Source: Geomonas sp. Red32
GTDB lineage: Bacteria; Desulfobacterota; Desulfuromonadia; Geobacterales; Geobacteraceae
Length of the DNA stretch: 64,000 nucleotides
NCBI RefSeq assembly: GCF_023652955.1
Contig: NZ_JAKLOY010000006.1
Coordinates: forward strand, 186,001-250,000
Direction: 5' to 3'
The notes under the pieces are model-generated. The model ran no database searches, had not been told where the DNA came from, and saw only the letters and a list, made by a program, of their open reading frames with translations. Every line of letters begins with the position of its first letter. The stretch's first letter is position 1. Made by a program: the position numbers and the translations under genes. Positions 17,899 to 25,376 of the stretch are shown here, piece by piece.

Positions 17899-18813
17899 TC
17901 AGCGGGGAGAAGGTGTCACGATGACGGGGTGATCCACATTTTCTTCCTCTTCGAATTCACCCAACTCAGGCACATGGTGCTGCAAGGGAGCGCCTGGTGA
18001 CCCGACGATGCGCTCATAGAGAGGCAAAGCCTCGGGCAGGAAGGTCGTCAGCGAACCGCCATAGCGGGGATTTACTTCGAATATCTTCACCGTGTCGCCG
18101 GCGATCTTGTAGTTGAAGCAGCAGATACCCTGGTAGCCGACGGAGTTGAGTATCCGCTTGAACAGATCGGAGAACCGGGAGTGGTCCACCGGCAGTCCAT
18201 ATAGCGGCCTGAAGTTGTTACCTTTTATGAAGTACCTGTCCTGGAAGGTGAATTTCAGCGTTCTGGAGAACCGGATCTTCCCACCGGCCATGATGATATG
18301 GGTCGTGTACTCGTCGCTTCCCTCGATGTATTCCTGCGTGAAAAAATCTCCCGAACTACACCAATCGCGGTATTGGCGCTCGCTTTCATCATCGTGAATG
18401 ACGGCCATATCGAGGCCCCATTCGCCGACCTTTTTCTTGACGATGTAGGGATAGTCCATCTTCTGGTTGGTCTTGGGGACGTGATTGCCGAAGCCGTGCG
18501 ACATGAGGTGGCTGGCGAAGCGTTCCTTGTCGTCACAGAGTGCGATGGCGGCATCGGGTGGAACCAGTGTGCGCTTGCCGTTGAGGGTGGCATTGCGCTC
18601 GTTGACATAACGTTCGGCGGGCAGGGTGAGCGGGACTACCAGGTCGAAAAGGGCGAGGGGGATTTCGTCGAAGTCGTAGAAGAAAGGCGTGTATTCGGTC
18701 GGTTTGAGTTTCTTGCGGATCGCCCATTCCCAGTCGTCGTGCCTGGAGAATAGCACGGTCTTTTTTAATAAGACCTTAGCAACAACAAATCGTATGACAT
18801 CTTTCCATTTCAT
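17899..18813 (-). CDS. ATP-grasp domain protein
   Basis: This 304-residue enzyme is of the ATP-grasp superfamily, which joins a carboxylate to a nucleophile using ATP. Visible features: an N-terminal segment with DAAIALCDDKERFASHL, the ATP-binding lysine in YIVKKKVGEWG, and the metal-binding end EVNPRYGGSLTTF. The substrate is not predictable; relatives act in peptide, cell-wall or exopolysaccharide-like side chains. I chose ATG 18813 (MKWKDVIRF) because a purine-rich GGGACGG lies upstream; an ATG 18 codons earlier has no ribosome site and its added residues look non-coding. It is a single gene convergent with the chemotaxis operon. AT-rich DNA upstream may hold its promoter. Confidence 0.8.
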   Translation of the reverse strand: MKWKDVIRFVVAKVLLKKTVLFSRHDDWEWAIRKKLKPTEYTPFFYDFDEIPLALFDLVVPLTLPAERYVNERNATLNGKRTLVPPDAAIALCDDKERFASHLMSHGFGNHVPKTNQKMDYPYIVKKKVGEWGLDMAVIHDDESERQYRDWCSSGDFFTQEYIEGSDEYTTHIIMAGGKIRFSRTLKFTFQDRYFIKGNNFRPLYGLPVDHSRFSDLFKRILNSVGYQGICCFNYKIAGDTVKIFEVNPRYGGSLTTFLPEALPLYERIVGSPGAPLQHHVPELGEFEEEENVDHPVIVTPSPR

Positions 18814-18950
18814 AGATCCGCCGTCCCTTGCTCCCTCGGAGGAGGAGCCGTTGAGTAACGGAAACATTAACCCCGGTTCAGGAGTGGGGCAATTAAAAAA
18901 TTTAAAAATTAGCTGAAAATAATATTACTCGGTGATCTTCCCCTATGTTC

Positions 18951-18989
18951 CTTCCCCTTCAAGGGGAAGGAACAGGATGAGGATGGGGG
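18951..18989. repeat. Dispersed inverted repeat, copy 1
   Basis: CTTCCCCTTCAAGGGGAAGG is a perfect palindrome followed by a GGATGAGGATGGGGG tail. Related copies occur elsewhere in the window, always between or at the ends of genes. Confidence 0.7.
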
Positions 18990-19021
18990 CCTTGTTTCTT
19001 GAAGGAGAGGGAGAGATCTTC

Positions 19022-19049
19022 TTGCCAATGACGAAACCCGTCGTAGAAT
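19022..19049 (+). promoter_or_regulatory. Sigma-70 promoter of CHRD gene
   Basis: TTGCCA (19022-19027) and TAGAAT (19044-19049) are separated by 16 bp. They lie about 90 nt before the CHRD start codon. Confidence 0.5.
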
Positions 19050-19138
19050 TCATCTGGTTGTAAAACGTTAATCTTTATGCGTCGAGCTTCGGGCATCACG
19101 GCCAAACGGCCTTAACTTAAAACGGAAAGGGAGGAATC

Positions 19139-19606
19139 ATGAGGAGCGTGAAACTGGCATTGCTGGTGATGTTGGCGGTTCTGTTTGCTGTATCCACCGC
19201 GTTGGCTGCCGAGAAGCACTTCAAGGCGCACCTGACTCCGAAGGAAGAGATCAAGAAGCCCAAAGCGAAATCCTCCGGAAAAGCCGAGTTCAAGGTCAAC
19301 AAGGATGCCACCGAGATCAGCTACAAGCTGTATGTAAAGAACATCAAGGATATCAACGGCGCCCACATCCACATGGGGAAGAAGGGCGAGGACGGCCCTC
19401 CGATCGTAATGCTGTTCAAGGAAGAGAAGAAGGGTAAGACGAGCGGCCTTCTGACGGAAGGAAAGATCACCGGCGACGACATGATGGGCGACTACAAAGG
19501 TAAATCGATCAGCGATCTCGTTACCTTGATAAAATCCGGCGACGCCTATGTGAACGTCCATACCGACGCCAACCCCGACGGCGAGATTCGCGGGCAGATC
19601 AAGTAG
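19139..19606 (+). CDS. Exported CHRD domain protein
   Basis: This 155-residue protein has a clear Sec signal peptide (about 1-23, ending STALAA) and a single CHRD domain. The domain is recognised by FKAHLTPKEE at the start, the central AHIHMGKKGEDGPPIV, and the closing YVNVHTDANPDGEIRGQIK. CHRD domains are found in chordin and in many bacterial exported proteins; their function in bacteria is not established. The protein is rich in lysine. Its start follows GGGAGG. It is a lone gene with its own predicted promoter and a terminator-like hairpin downstream at 19742. I make no claim on role. Confidence 0.9.
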   Translation: MRSVKLALLVMLAVLFAVSTALAAEKHFKAHLTPKEEIKKPKAKSSGKAEFKVNKDATEISYKLYVKNIKDINGAHIHMGKKGEDGPPIVMLFKEEKKGKTSGLLTEGKITGDDMMGDYKGKSISDLVTLIKSGDAYVNVHTDANPDGEIRGQIK

Positions 19607-19741
19607 AGTAGGGAGGCTCTCAGTAACCGCACGGTCTTTATTCTCCGCTCCACCGGCCCGGACAGCCGGCGGGAAGAGGGCTCGCTATCCAACGAATTGA
19701 GCAACGCGGGGCGATTACGAATTTCGCAGGTGAATAAAGAA

Positions 19742-19775
19742 GGGGCCGGCGGCATTTTTGCCGTCCGGCCCCTTT
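19742..19775. terminator. Rho-independent terminator between CHRD and slipin genes
   Basis: GGGGCCGGCGGC pairs with GCCGTCCGGCCCC (one mismatch) around ATTTTT, followed by TTTCG. It is placed to end both the CHRD gene and the convergent slipin gene. Confidence 0.75.
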
Positions 19776-19804
19776 CGTATGTGTCCGGCGGGCATCTGCC
19801 CGGG

Positions 19805-20554
19805 CTACGACTTCCTGACGACCAACTCCTTGGCGACATTGATGAGCTCGTACGGGAAAAGGATGGTGCTGTTCTTTTCCGCCGAGATCTCGGTCATCGT
19901 CTGCAGGGTCCTCAAGTGGAGGGCCGAAGGTGTCTCTGCGAGTTTCGCGGCGGCTTCCGCCAGCTTGACGGAGGCTTCCAACTCGCCGCTGGCGTGGATG
20001 ATCTTGGCGCGGCGCTCCCGTTCGGCTTCGGCCTCCTTGGCCATCGCCCGCTGCATCCCTTCCGGCAGATCGATGTTCTTCATCTCCACGTGGTCGATCT
20101 TCACGCCCCATTTGCCGGTCTGGCTCGCCAGGGTGCTGCCGAGGGCCTCCTGGAGTTTGGTCTGTTCGCCCAGCACCTCGTCCAGGATGTGCTGGCCGAT
20201 CACCGCCCGCAGCGCGGTTTGCGCGAGCTGGTTGAGGGCATACTGATAATTCTCCACCTCAACGATGGCCTTTTGCGGCTCGACTACCTTCGCGTAGACC
20301 ACGGCGGTCACCCGGATGGTGACGTTGTCGCGGGTGACGACGTCCTGGGCGGGGATCTCGGTCGCCACCGTCCGCAGCGAAACGGTGATCATCTGCTCAA
20401 GTGCCGGTATCAGCAGGATGAGGCCGGGGCCCCGGACACCGACCAAGCGACCCAGACGGAAGACGACGCCGCGCTCGTACTCCCTGAGGATCCGGATGGA
20501 AGCGGCGAGGATGGCAATGATAATAAAAAGGACGACTGGGGTTGCAACTATCAT
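19805..20554 (-). CDS. Slipin (stomatin/prohibitin, SPFH family)
   Basis: This 249-residue membrane-anchored SPFH/band-7 protein has an N-terminal hydrophobic helix (about 4-22), then REYERGVVFRLGRLVGVRGPG, the typical slipin opening, and a C-terminal coiled coil rich in Ala and Glu (KEAEAERERRAKIIHASGEL). Such proteins form oligomeric rings in the membrane and are thought to organise membrane domains or regulate proteases. In most bacteria a slipin gene sits beside nfeD; no nfeD-like gene is adjacent here. The start follows AAAGGAGAT. The upstream neighbour on the same strand is a quinone oxidoreductase gene, 90 bp away, so co-transcription is possible. Confidence 0.92.
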   Translation of the reverse strand: MIVATPVVLFIIIAILAASIRILREYERGVVFRLGRLVGVRGPGLILLIPALEQMITVSLRTVATEIPAQDVVTRDNVTIRVTAVVYAKVVEPQKAIVEVENYQYALNQLAQTALRAVIGQHILDEVLGEQTKLQEALGSTLASQTGKWGVKIDHVEMKNIDLPEGMQRAMAKEAEAERERRAKIIHASGELEASVKLAEAAAKLAETPSALHLRTLQTMTEISAEKNSTILFPYELINVAKELVVRKS

Positions 20555-20644
20555 GTTGATCTCCTTTAAAGGATTACGTTCATTCCCTCACCGGGCCGCC
20601 CCCTTGAATACCAGGGACCGTTGGCCCGGCCGGAGGGGAGGGGA

Positions 20645-21619
20645 TCAGTCGGGGAGGAGGATTCCCGAACCGGTAGTGGCGCGGGATTCGAGGTCCCGGT
20701 GGGCCTGGGCAGCCTCCTCCAGACGGTAGCGGTGGTTTATCTCGATGGTTACTTTGCCCGCCGCTACCACTTCGAAAAGCTCCCTCGACATGGTGTCGAG
20801 ATCGGAGGTCTTGGCGGTATAGGTGGCGAGCCCTGGCCGCGTCAGGTAGAGCGATCCCATCGGGGAAAGGCGGTTGATGTCAAAAGGAGGCACCGGACCC
20901 GAGGCGTTGCCGAAGCTGACCAGCATCCCGAACGGGCGCAGGCATTGCAGCGAGGTTTCGAAGGTATCCTTACCGACGCCGTCGTACACCACCGGCACAC
21001 CTTCTCCCTTGGTGATCTCCTTCACCTTTTCGACGACGTTTTCTGTCCGGTAGTTGATGCAGTAATCGGCGCCATGGTCGCGGGCCAGCCGGCATTTCTC
21101 TTCGGAACCGGCGGTGCCGATGACCTTCGCACCGAGGGCTTTCAGCCACTGGCAGGCGATAAGACCGACGCCACCGGCAGCGGCATGGAAGAGGACGGTA
21201 TCGTTTCGCAGCACGCGGTAGGTGCGGCGGATCAGGTACTGAACGGTCAGGCCTTTCAGCATCATGGCCGCCCCCTGCTCGAATCCGATCCCGTCGGGAA
21301 GGACGCAGAGACGGTCGGCAGGTATCAGGCGCTGCTCGCAATAGGCCCCGATCCGGCCGGCGTAGGCCACCCGGTCGCCAACCTTTACGCGCGTCACTCC
21401 TTCACCCACCGCCTCGACCACACCGGCCCCCTCGTTGCCGGCCACGGCCGGAAGCGGGACCTTGTACAGGCCGCTCCTTTGGTACGTGTCGATGAAGTTG
21501 ATCCCCACCGCCTTATGCCGGATCGCGACCTCGCCCGGCCCCGGACCGGGTAGTTCGATGCCGGTAACTTTAAGTACCTCGGGTCCGCCATATTCGTTGA
21601 AGACGATAGCTTTGGTCAT
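20645..21619 (-). CDS. NADPH:quinone oxidoreductase (zinc-independent MDR family)
   Basis: This 324-residue medium-chain reductase has the GroES-like N-terminal half (GPGPGEVAIRHKAVGINFID, EGAGVVEAVGEGV) and a Rossmann NADPH site at about 140-165 (AAAGGVGLIACQWLKALG). The Cys cluster of zinc-dependent alcohol dehydrogenases is absent, which places it with quinone oxidoreductase/zeta-crystallin enzymes. These reduce quinones or enals by NADPH, often protecting against electrophiles. I chose ATG 21619 (MTKAIVF), which has GGAGG 5 nt upstream; an ATG four codons earlier overlaps that ribosome site. It may be the first gene of a two-gene unit with the slipin. Confidence 0.92.
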   Translation of the reverse strand: MTKAIVFNEYGGPEVLKVTGIELPGPGPGEVAIRHKAVGINFIDTYQRSGLYKVPLPAVAGNEGAGVVEAVGEGVTRVKVGDRVAYAGRIGAYCEQRLIPADRLCVLPDGIGFEQGAAMMLKGLTVQYLIRRTYRVLRNDTVLFHAAAGGVGLIACQWLKALGAKVIGTAGSEEKCRLARDHGADYCINYRTENVVEKVKEITKGEGVPVVYDGVGKDTFETSLQCLRPFGMLVSFGNASGPVPPFDINRLSPMGSLYLTRPGLATYTAKTSDLDTMSRELFEVVAAGKVTIEINHRYRLEEAAQAHRDLESRATTGSGILLPD

Positions 21620-21736
21620 GTAGTCCTCCAACCGCTCGATATGCTTGGCTCTTTTATGCTAAATGGTAATTTCGGCCAACTTAATGATACCGGGCTTGGG
21701 GGGATCGGCAACTGACGGCGGCGATTCCAATGAAAA

Positions 21737-21763
21737 ACCCTCTGGCTGGGCCAAAGGGTCTCT
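21737..21763 (+). terminator. Weak hairpin, possible terminator
   Basis: ACCCT-TGGC pairs with GCCA-AGGGT (one bulge on each side) preceded by A-rich DNA, but no good T-run follows. It sits between divergent genes, where a terminator has no obvious job, so it could instead be a regulatory hairpin. Confidence 0.3.
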
Positions 21764-21911
21764 TCAATGTTGCCTGGGGAGTGGAGGGCGTTGCGGCTCC
21801 GGTCGGGAGCGTATATTTGGGTTTCACCTATCCCCCTTTTTGACTAACCTCCCCCCGCCGATCAGCCCCGCGGCCTCATGAAGGTGAGGGCGCTTTCCGT
21901 GTAGGAAACGA

Positions 21912-21940
21912 TTGTCAAACGCGGGCTTTCCGCATAACAT
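21912..21940 (+). promoter_or_regulatory. Sigma-70 promoter of MFS gene
   Basis: TTGTCA (21912-21917) and TAACAT (21935-21940) are separated by 17 bp, about 37 nt before the MFS start codon. No operator-like inverted repeat is obvious over it. Confidence 0.55.
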
Positions 21941-21976
21941 GCAGGCCCAGTTTCGCAACGCGCACATGGAGAGCAG

Positions 21977-23611
21977 ATGAGCCGTACCCGCCACGAAGAA
22001 CCTTCCGAACCGATCTCCCAACGGGAAATACGCACCGTTTTTGCCGGATTGATGCTGGCCCTGGCCTTGGCCGCCCTGGACCAGAACATCGTCGGCACCG
22101 CGCTTCCCCGCATTGTCAGCGACCTCGGCGGACTCGCACACCTCTCGTGGGTCGTTACCGCCTTCATGCTGACCTCGACCACCACCACGCCGCTGTACGG
22201 AAAACTGAGCGACATGTTCGGCCGCAAGGCGCTCTTTGTCGTTTCCATCGTCGTCTTCCTGATCGGCTCCTGCCTTTGCGGCCTCTCCTCGACCATGATG
22301 CAACTGGTCGTTTTCCGCGGTATCCAGGGACTGGGGGCCGGCGGCCTGATCGTCCTCGCCCAGACCACCATCGCCGACCTGGTCGCCCCGCGTGACCGCG
22401 GCCGGTACCAAGGGCTTTTCGGCGCGGTCTTCGCCTTCTCCAGTATTGCGGGCCCGCTTCTCGGCGGGTTCATCACCGATGCCCTTTCCTGGAGATGGAT
22501 CTTCTACGTCAACCTTCCGGTCGGCGCACTGGCCCTGGCGCTCATCGCCTTCGGTTTCAAGCGTCCCCACCGCCGCGTAAGTCACCGGGTGGATTATCCC
22601 GGCGTGCTGCTGCTGAGCGGATGGACCACCACCTTTCTCCTGCTGCTCACCTGGGGCGGGGTAACTTACGCCTGGAACTCCCCCGTCATCCTGTCGCTCG
22701 CGGCTGCTGCCACGCTGTTTTTCTGGTTGCTGGTCCGGCAGGAGCGCCGGGCGGCCGAGCCGGTCATCCCCCCTGACATCTTCGGCAACAAGGTTTTTCT
22801 CGTTTCCTCCCTGACGCTCGCCTTGACCTTCGTGGCCCTTCTCGGCTCCTCCGTCTTCATGCCGCTTCATTTCCAGCTGGTCCTGGGGATGTCCCCCTCC
22901 CGCGCGGGATTGATGATGGCTCCCATGACGGTGGGGCTCATCGCATCGTCCTTTCTCGGCGGCCGGCTGGTCTCCCGTACCGGGAAGTATAAGTTTCTCC
23001 CGGTGACCGGTCTCGCCATGGCTGCCGCAGCTCTTCTCTCCGTCAGCCGGGCCGCCTCGTCCGGAAGCTCGCTGCTCTTGCTGGAGGCGTCGGTGACCGC
23101 CCTCGGTTTCGGCTTCGGCCTGGTCATGCCCAACCTCACCGTTGCCATCCAGAATGCGGTCCGTCCCGCGGAAGTCGGGGTCGCCACCGCCACTGCCGGA
23201 TTTTTCCGCTCGCTCGGTGGTGCCTTCGGGGTGGCCTTGGCCGGGGCACTGGTAAGCTTCCAGCTGCAATCGCAAGGAACCGGTGGCGGTGCGCGATCTA
23301 TTCTCGAGCACGGGATTCAGCAGATAGCACTCCTGCCGCCCGCCGAGAGGGAACTGGTCGTCTCCGTCTACCGTCACGCCATCAGCACCACTTTCCTGGC
23401 AGCCGCCGGTGCCGCCCTGGCCGCCTTCTGCGTCGTGCTCCTCCTTCCCGAGGTGCCGCTGCGAAGAACCACTCCCGGTGCCGCCCTCGAAGAAGCAGCC
23501 GGAAGAGCCGAGAGCCCAGAACCGCTTTTGGCCGAGGCCTCCGGCTCCTCACTCGGGAAACCAAGCTCCCTCACCTCTGCCCTCTCCCTTGAAGGGGCGG
23601 AGGAGGGATAA
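21977..23611 (+). CDS. MFS drug/proton antiporter (DHA2, EmrB/QacA type)
   Basis: This 544-residue inner-membrane transporter has the hydrophobicity pattern of a 14-helix DHA2 exporter. Family signatures are motif D1 in helix 1 (ALALAALDQNIVGTALPRI), motif A after helix 2 (YGKLSDMFGRKALF), and motif C in helix 5 (AFSSIAGPLLGGFITD). These antiporters expel hydrophobic toxicants using the proton gradient. No membrane-fusion (EmrA-like) partner or TetR/MarR regulator is adjacent, so it probably works alone. The start follows GGAGAG. The last 10 residues are encoded within a copy of the dispersed palindromic repeat (about 23580-23609), suggesting the repeat altered the C-terminal end. The substrate is unknown. 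Confidence 0.93.
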   Translation: MSRTRHEEPSEPISQREIRTVFAGLMLALALAALDQNIVGTALPRIVSDLGGLAHLSWVVTAFMLTSTTTTPLYGKLSDMFGRKALFVVSIVVFLIGSCLCGLSSTMMQLVVFRGIQGLGAGGLIVLAQTTIADLVAPRDRGRYQGLFGAVFAFSSIAGPLLGGFITDALSWRWIFYVNLPVGALALALIAFGFKRPHRRVSHRVDYPGVLLLSGWTTTFLLLLTWGGVTYAWNSPVILSLAAAATLFFWLLVRQERRAAEPVIPPDIFGNKVFLVSSLTLALTFVALLGSSVFMPLHFQLVLGMSPSRAGLMMAPMTVGLIASSFLGGRLVSRTGKYKFLPVTGLAMAAAALLSVSRAASSGSSLLLLEASVTALGFGFGLVMPNLTVAIQNAVRPAEVGVATATAGFFRSLGGAFGVALAGALVSFQLQSQGTGGGARSILEHGIQQIALLPPAERELVVSVYRHAISTTFLAAAGAALAAFCVVLLLPEVPLRRTTPGAALEEAAGRAESPEPLLAEASGSSLGKPSSLTSALSLEGAEEG

Positions 23612-23679
23612 CCTCACCTCGGCTAACTTGCGCGGACTCCGGTTCCTGACCAGGTCCAACGTGCTCAAATCCGTCATAA

Positions 23680-23714
23680 AGAAAGGCCGCCTCCCCGGGA
23701 GAAGCGGCCTTTCT
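23680..23714. terminator. Bidirectional rho-independent terminator
   Basis: AGAAAGGCCGC (23680-23690) pairs perfectly with GCGGCCTTTCT (23704-23714). It lies between the convergent MFS and DUF72 genes and can serve both. Confidence 0.8.
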
Positions 23715-23733
23715 CGTTTCTGTCTCGTTATTA

Positions 23734-23775
23734 CTCCCTCCCTTTCAAGGGGAGGGGCGGGGTGAGGATGGGGTG
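23734..23775. repeat. Dispersed inverted repeat, copy 2
   Basis: CCCTTTCAAGGGGAGGGG with a following GGTGAGGATGGGGTG tail, the same family as at 18951 and 37293. A partial copy (CCCTTGAAGGGG) also lies at about 23585-23600 over the 3' end of the MFS gene. Confidence 0.7.
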
Positions 23776-23777
23776 AC

Positions 23778-24527
23778 TCAATCTGCGACGATGTGATGAA
23801 CGTTGGCCAGGATGGATTTGAGCTGGATGGCGTTTTGAGGAGCGGCTCCTCCGGCGTCGTTGTTGAAATAGATGAAGACGTCCCGTCCCTTGTCCAGGTA
23901 GCGGACGATGCGATCGGCATCGCTTTCCAGCTCCTCGTCACTGTAGGAGCCGTTGTAGCTTCCCTGCATGCCGTGGCGCCTGATGTACACGAAGTCGCCG
24001 GTCAGCGGGAGGTCGTTCACAAAGGAAGGGGCATCTGCCATGCAGAGCGCAACCTTCCTCTCTTTGCAGGCGGATACCACCTCGTCGGTTAGCCAGCTTT
24101 CGTTCCTGAATTCCAGTGCCGTCCGGTAGGGATACTGCCCCAGAAGATTGAGAAACTCGACGAGCCTGCCGAGATCCAGACCGAACTGCGGCGGAAATTG
24201 CCAAAGGACGCACTGCAATTTGTCTTTGAGCTCGCCCGCGGGGGTGAAAAATCTCTTTAGTGGCTCTTCGATGTCGTGGAGCCGCTTGATGTGGGTGATG
24301 AACCTGCTCCCCTTGATGACGAACTGGTAACCGGGGCGGCTTTCCTCGTACCAGTGCCTGAAGGTGTCGGCAGTGGGAGTCCGGTAAAAGGTGACGTTGA
24401 GCTCTACCGTCGCAAACACCGTCCGGTAGTGGGCGAACCATTCCTTCTGGGGGAGATCCTCGGGATAGAAGTTGCCCTTCCAGTGGGCGTAGCTGAAACC
24501 GCTGCATCCGACCGACACTTTCGGCAT
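23778..24527 (-). CDS. DUF72 (YecE-like) TIM-barrel protein
   Basis: This 249-residue protein matches the DUF72 family along its length: the opening VGCSGFSYAHWKGNFYPEDL, the VELNVTFYRTP strand, the KGSRFITH segment, the LEFRNESW strand and the closing DVFIYFNNDAGGAAPQNA. DUF72 proteins have a TIM-barrel fold and no established biochemical role. Length is normal for the family. The ribosome site is GGAGGTGG. It is the last of two minus-strand genes; the PAP2 gene lies just upstream with 22 bp between, so they are probably co-transcribed, although no functional tie is evident. Confidence 0.92.
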   Translation of the reverse strand: MPKVSVGCSGFSYAHWKGNFYPEDLPQKEWFAHYRTVFATVELNVTFYRTPTADTFRHWYEESRPGYQFVIKGSRFITHIKRLHDIEEPLKRFFTPAGELKDKLQCVLWQFPPQFGLDLGRLVEFLNLLGQYPYRTALEFRNESWLTDEVVSACKERKVALCMADAPSFVNDLPLTGDFVYIRRHGMQGSYNGSYSDEELESDADRIVRYLDKGRDVFIYFNNDAGGAAPQNAIQLKSILANVHHIVAD

Positions 24528-24549
24528 GGTGCCACCTCCGCAGGGGTAT

Positions 24550-25098
24550 CTACCACGAACGTTGCCAGCGAAGCCCCAGCCAGTCAGGTCCCACTACCGG
24601 GGCGAGATGGGATGCGTATTCGGGGGTGACGAAGAGTTTGGCGACTACGTAGGCGAGGGCACTGGCGGCGAGGACGTCGCGGACATGGTGGTCTCGGTTG
24701 TCGACCCGGACGTAGGCGACGTAGCCGGTTACTGCCCAGGCGGGGACTCCGTATTTCCAGCCGTAACGCTCCTCGAGAAAGGAGGCGCCGGCCCCGGCGA
24801 AGGCGACGTGGCCCGACGGAAAGCCGTAATCGCCGCCGTTGGGGCGCTTCCCGAGACTGGTCTGGTTGAATCCGAGCCGGGCCAGTGAGTTGAGCAACTG
24901 GTTGGCTCCCAGGTTCCTCAGAAACTGCTTCTCCCCCTCGGTGTCGTTCTTCAAGTAGGCAATGGCGAGGGCGCCGACCGGAACGATCGACATGGCGACA
25001 TGCCCCGAGATGGCGTCGGCGCCCCAGGCGGGAACGGGCCGGATGATAAGGAGAAAGCTGAAAATAACGGCTATGGTAACGCGGCGAATATTAGGCAT
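24550..25098 (-). CDS. PAP2-family phosphatase, exported
   Basis: This 182-residue protein has an N-terminal signal or anchor helix (about 6-26, ending PAWGA) and a PAP2 phosphatase core. Motif 1 is seen as GKRPNGGD, motif 2 as GFPSGHVAF, and motif 3 as RVDNRDHHVRDVLAA with the catalytic His and supporting Asp. The histidines of motifs 2 and 3 are both present, so it should be active. Family members dephosphorylate lipid or polyprenyl phosphates at the outer face of the inner membrane; the exact substrate cannot be assigned. It is short for a six-helix PAP2 and only moderately hydrophobic. The ribosome site GAGGAGGT is strong. Confidence 0.88.
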   Translation of the reverse strand: MPNIRRVTIAVIFSFLLIIRPVPAWGADAISGHVAMSIVPVGALAIAYLKNDTEGEKQFLRNLGANQLLNSLARLGFNQTSLGKRPNGGDYGFPSGHVAFAGAGASFLEERYGWKYGVPAWAVTGYVAYVRVDNRDHHVRDVLAASALAYVVAKLFVTPEYASHLAPVVGPDWLGLRWQRSW

Positions 25099-25215
25099 GA
25101 GCGGACCTCCTCGATAGCCTTACGTTTTGCCGACGGTATGGATTGAGTATACCGAAAATGATTCACCGCGCTGTGTTGGGCCCGGTAGAGGAGGGGAGTG
25201 CGAGCGTGGAAGAGC

Positions 25216-25254
25216 GAGTGTCAGGAGTGAGCGGGAGTGTCAGGAGTGAGCGGG
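25216..25254. repeat. Two 19-bp tandem units (GAGTGTCAGGAGTGAGCGG)
   Basis: The unit begins at 25216 and again at 25235, and a third partial unit GGAGCGG follows. It lies in the intergenic region between the PAP2 and cytochrome genes. No function is evident. Confidence 0.6.
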
Positions 25255-25321
25255 AGCGGCCGGTGAGCTGGAGCTGAGCCGCACGTGAGCAGGCGGGTTA
25301 GTGGTGGTAGTGTTTTTTGGC

Positions 25322-25352
25322 AAAAAAAAGGCGGGACCCGAAAGCCCCGCCT
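25322..25352 (-). terminator. Rho-independent terminator of 12-heme cytochrome gene
   Basis: On the minus strand AGGCGGGG...CCCGCCT forms a 7-bp GC-rich stem followed by a run of eight T. It lies 25 bp past the cytochrome stop codon. Confidence 0.85.
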
Positions 25353-25376
25353 CTGATGTTTCATGATGGCTGCTGA

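Larger units (their letters stand above)
18814..19138. other. Intergenic region with AT-rich block and dispersed repeat
   Basis: No gene is seen. An AT-rich tract at about 18889-18935 is unusual for this GC-rich DNA and may act as promoter or UP element for the minus-strand ATP-grasp gene. A dispersed palindromic repeat lies at 18951-18989, and a sigma-70 promoter for the CHRD gene at 19022-19049. Confidence 0.55.
21620..21976. other. Divergent intergenic region
   Basis: No gene is seen. It contains a weak hairpin at 21737-21759 and the MFS promoter at 21912-21940. A 72-codon open frame at 21663-21881 has no ribosome site or recognisable protein features and is not called. Confidence 0.5.
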
